Positions 59,231 to 60,000 of a stretch of 60,000 nucleotides of DNA are shown in pieces; within the stretch, counting starts at the first letter, position 1, and every line of letters begins with the position of its first letter. The position numbers and the translations under genes are program-made. This DNA comes from Liolophura sinensis. Lineage: Eukaryota; Mollusca; Polyplacophora; Chitonida; Chitonidae. The DNA is taken from the NCBI RefSeq assembly GCF_032854445.1, contig NC_088301.1, positions 55,603,187-55,663,186 on the forward strand, in the 5' to 3' direction. The notes under the pieces were generated by a model. The model was given only the letters and a program-made list of their open reading frames with translations. It was not told the DNA's origin and did not search any database.

Positions 59231-60000
59231 ATGGCAATGAATTCTGAACAACAGTTCAGTGTACTTGGCGATGGAAGTTCAGCGAGTAGCAACGTTACGG
59301 TCGCTCTGCAAAAAATATGGCAGTTCTGTGTTGCTAAAGGTTCCTTTAGAGGTACGATTCCATACTTGACTGTTGTCCTTTGAACACGGAAGGGAGACTC
59401 AGGGTCTTAAACATACGCCTGGGACAAGCATATAAAGGCATTGCTTGTTCAAAATGTAAATGTAAATTCAGCATAAATATAGAACAATACGTGTGTTTAA
59501 AATGGTTCATAAGATGTGATTATTATTCAATTATGTTGATATGTATTATCTTGTACAATCATGTTGTTTGATATACTATGCCTCAAAATAGATTATCTTT
59601 TTACTTGTGTCGGTTTCAAAAATTACAATTGCTCAAAATAGAATGTTAGATTTCCTAAAAGTAGCGGGATTCTCAAGGCACAGATTGCATTTTGGCGTCA
59701 TTGGGTTATTATGCATGATGATACATAATCATAACAACCATTCTGCTGTCTCCATTTCTGTTTTTTTCCACAGTAAACCAGTCTACCGGTAACAAGAGCC
59801 AATCTTCGGTCGGAGATGCCAGTGAAATGGAAATGGCTGCCATACGACAGCGCAAAGCCTTATACAAACTCCGATCTTACGTGACAAAGTTTGACCGATG
59901 GGTCCAGGCCGAGTTCAACGAGAGCCGCCACATGGAAGACATTCCCCCTGAGCAGCTTGACGCCTACTTGGCTCAGTTCTTTACCACTCTGAAGACGGAC
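59231..60000 (+). CDS. Crypton-derived modular gene 4, 5' part (cut by window edge)
   Basis: First coding exon 59231-59351 (ATG in ATCATGG; MAMNSEQQFSVLGDG, then NVTVALQKIWQFCVAKGSF; donor AGAG|GTACGA, phase 1) joins 59774-60000 (acceptor tttttttccacag). Together they give 116 intact codons running off the edge. The second exon has a short Ser/Gln linker, SYVTKFDRW, MEDIPPEQLDAYLAQFFTTL and KTD at the boundary, so the core-binding domain continues outside. The N-terminus differs from the MGVTL module, though its QKIWQFCVAK stretch may be a short helix of similar role (speculative). Whether a catalytic domain follows cannot be seen. Confidence 0.8.
59774..60000 (+). CDS. Core-binding-domain exon, gene 4 (partial)
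   Basis: This is the sixth core-binding exon. It starts in phase 1 with VNQSTGNKSQSS and reaches IPPEQLDAYLAQFF. It is also phase-compatible with the linker exon of gene 3 at 51682-52221, so it could serve as a distal alternative terminal exon of that gene, or gene 4 may be an alternative-promoter form. Confidence 0.8.

Overview
This is nuclear DNA of an animal. It is AT-rich with large introns, canonical GT/AG splice junctions and no bacterial gene organisation. Two families of tRNA-headed SINEs of a kind I associate with mollusc genomes are scattered through it. A lophotrochozoan, most likely a mollusc, is the best guess (inference, not proof).

Most of the window is a cluster of related, intron-containing genes built from interchangeable pieces. 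Piece 1 is a two-exon N-terminal module: a 48-codon exon starting MGVTLERVQ, then an exon starting D-CSGETPDP that carries a variable, NLS-like linker. It occurs three times: minus strand at 11.3-10.1 kb, plus strand at 14.9-15.9 kb, plus strand at 50.1-52.2 kb. Piece 2 is a stop-containing exon encoding one domain that resembles the N-terminal, core-binding (SAM-like) DNA-binding domain of Crypton-type tyrosine recombinases and their domesticated relatives (KIAA1958, QRICH1, ZMYM2/3/4). It occurs six times: minus at 2.1-1.5 kb; plus at 22.8, 26.1, 31.7 and 54.8 kb; and plus at 59.8 kb, cut by the window edge. No recombinase catalytic domain is visible next to any copy. Every junction between pieces is phase 1, so any N-terminal module can join any core-binding exon in frame.

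Layout: a minus-strand family gene (11.3 to 1.5 kb) with a one-base frameshift in its linker exon; head-to-head with it, a plus-strand gene (14.9 to 32.1 kb) with three candidate alternative terminal exons; convergent with that, a complete seven-exon minus-strand short-chain dehydrogenase/reductase of the L-xylulose/dicarbonyl reductase (DCXR) type (41.4 to 32.6 kb); a gene-poor stretch (41.5-50 kb) with SINEs and one doubtful broken ORF; a third family gene on plus (50.1 to 55.6 kb); and the start of a fourth on plus (59.2 kb onward) with a different first exon.

Introns hold SINE fragments, a decayed THAP-domain fossil, a roughly 1.1 kb segment present twice (3.7-4.8 kb and 17.5-19.9 kb), and several minisatellites. 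If the splice model is right, the family genes make nuclear, DNA-binding, non-catalytic proteins with a shared N-terminus and selectable DNA-binding C-termini. The splice model rests on exon-length arithmetic and conserved phases; no transcript evidence was available.
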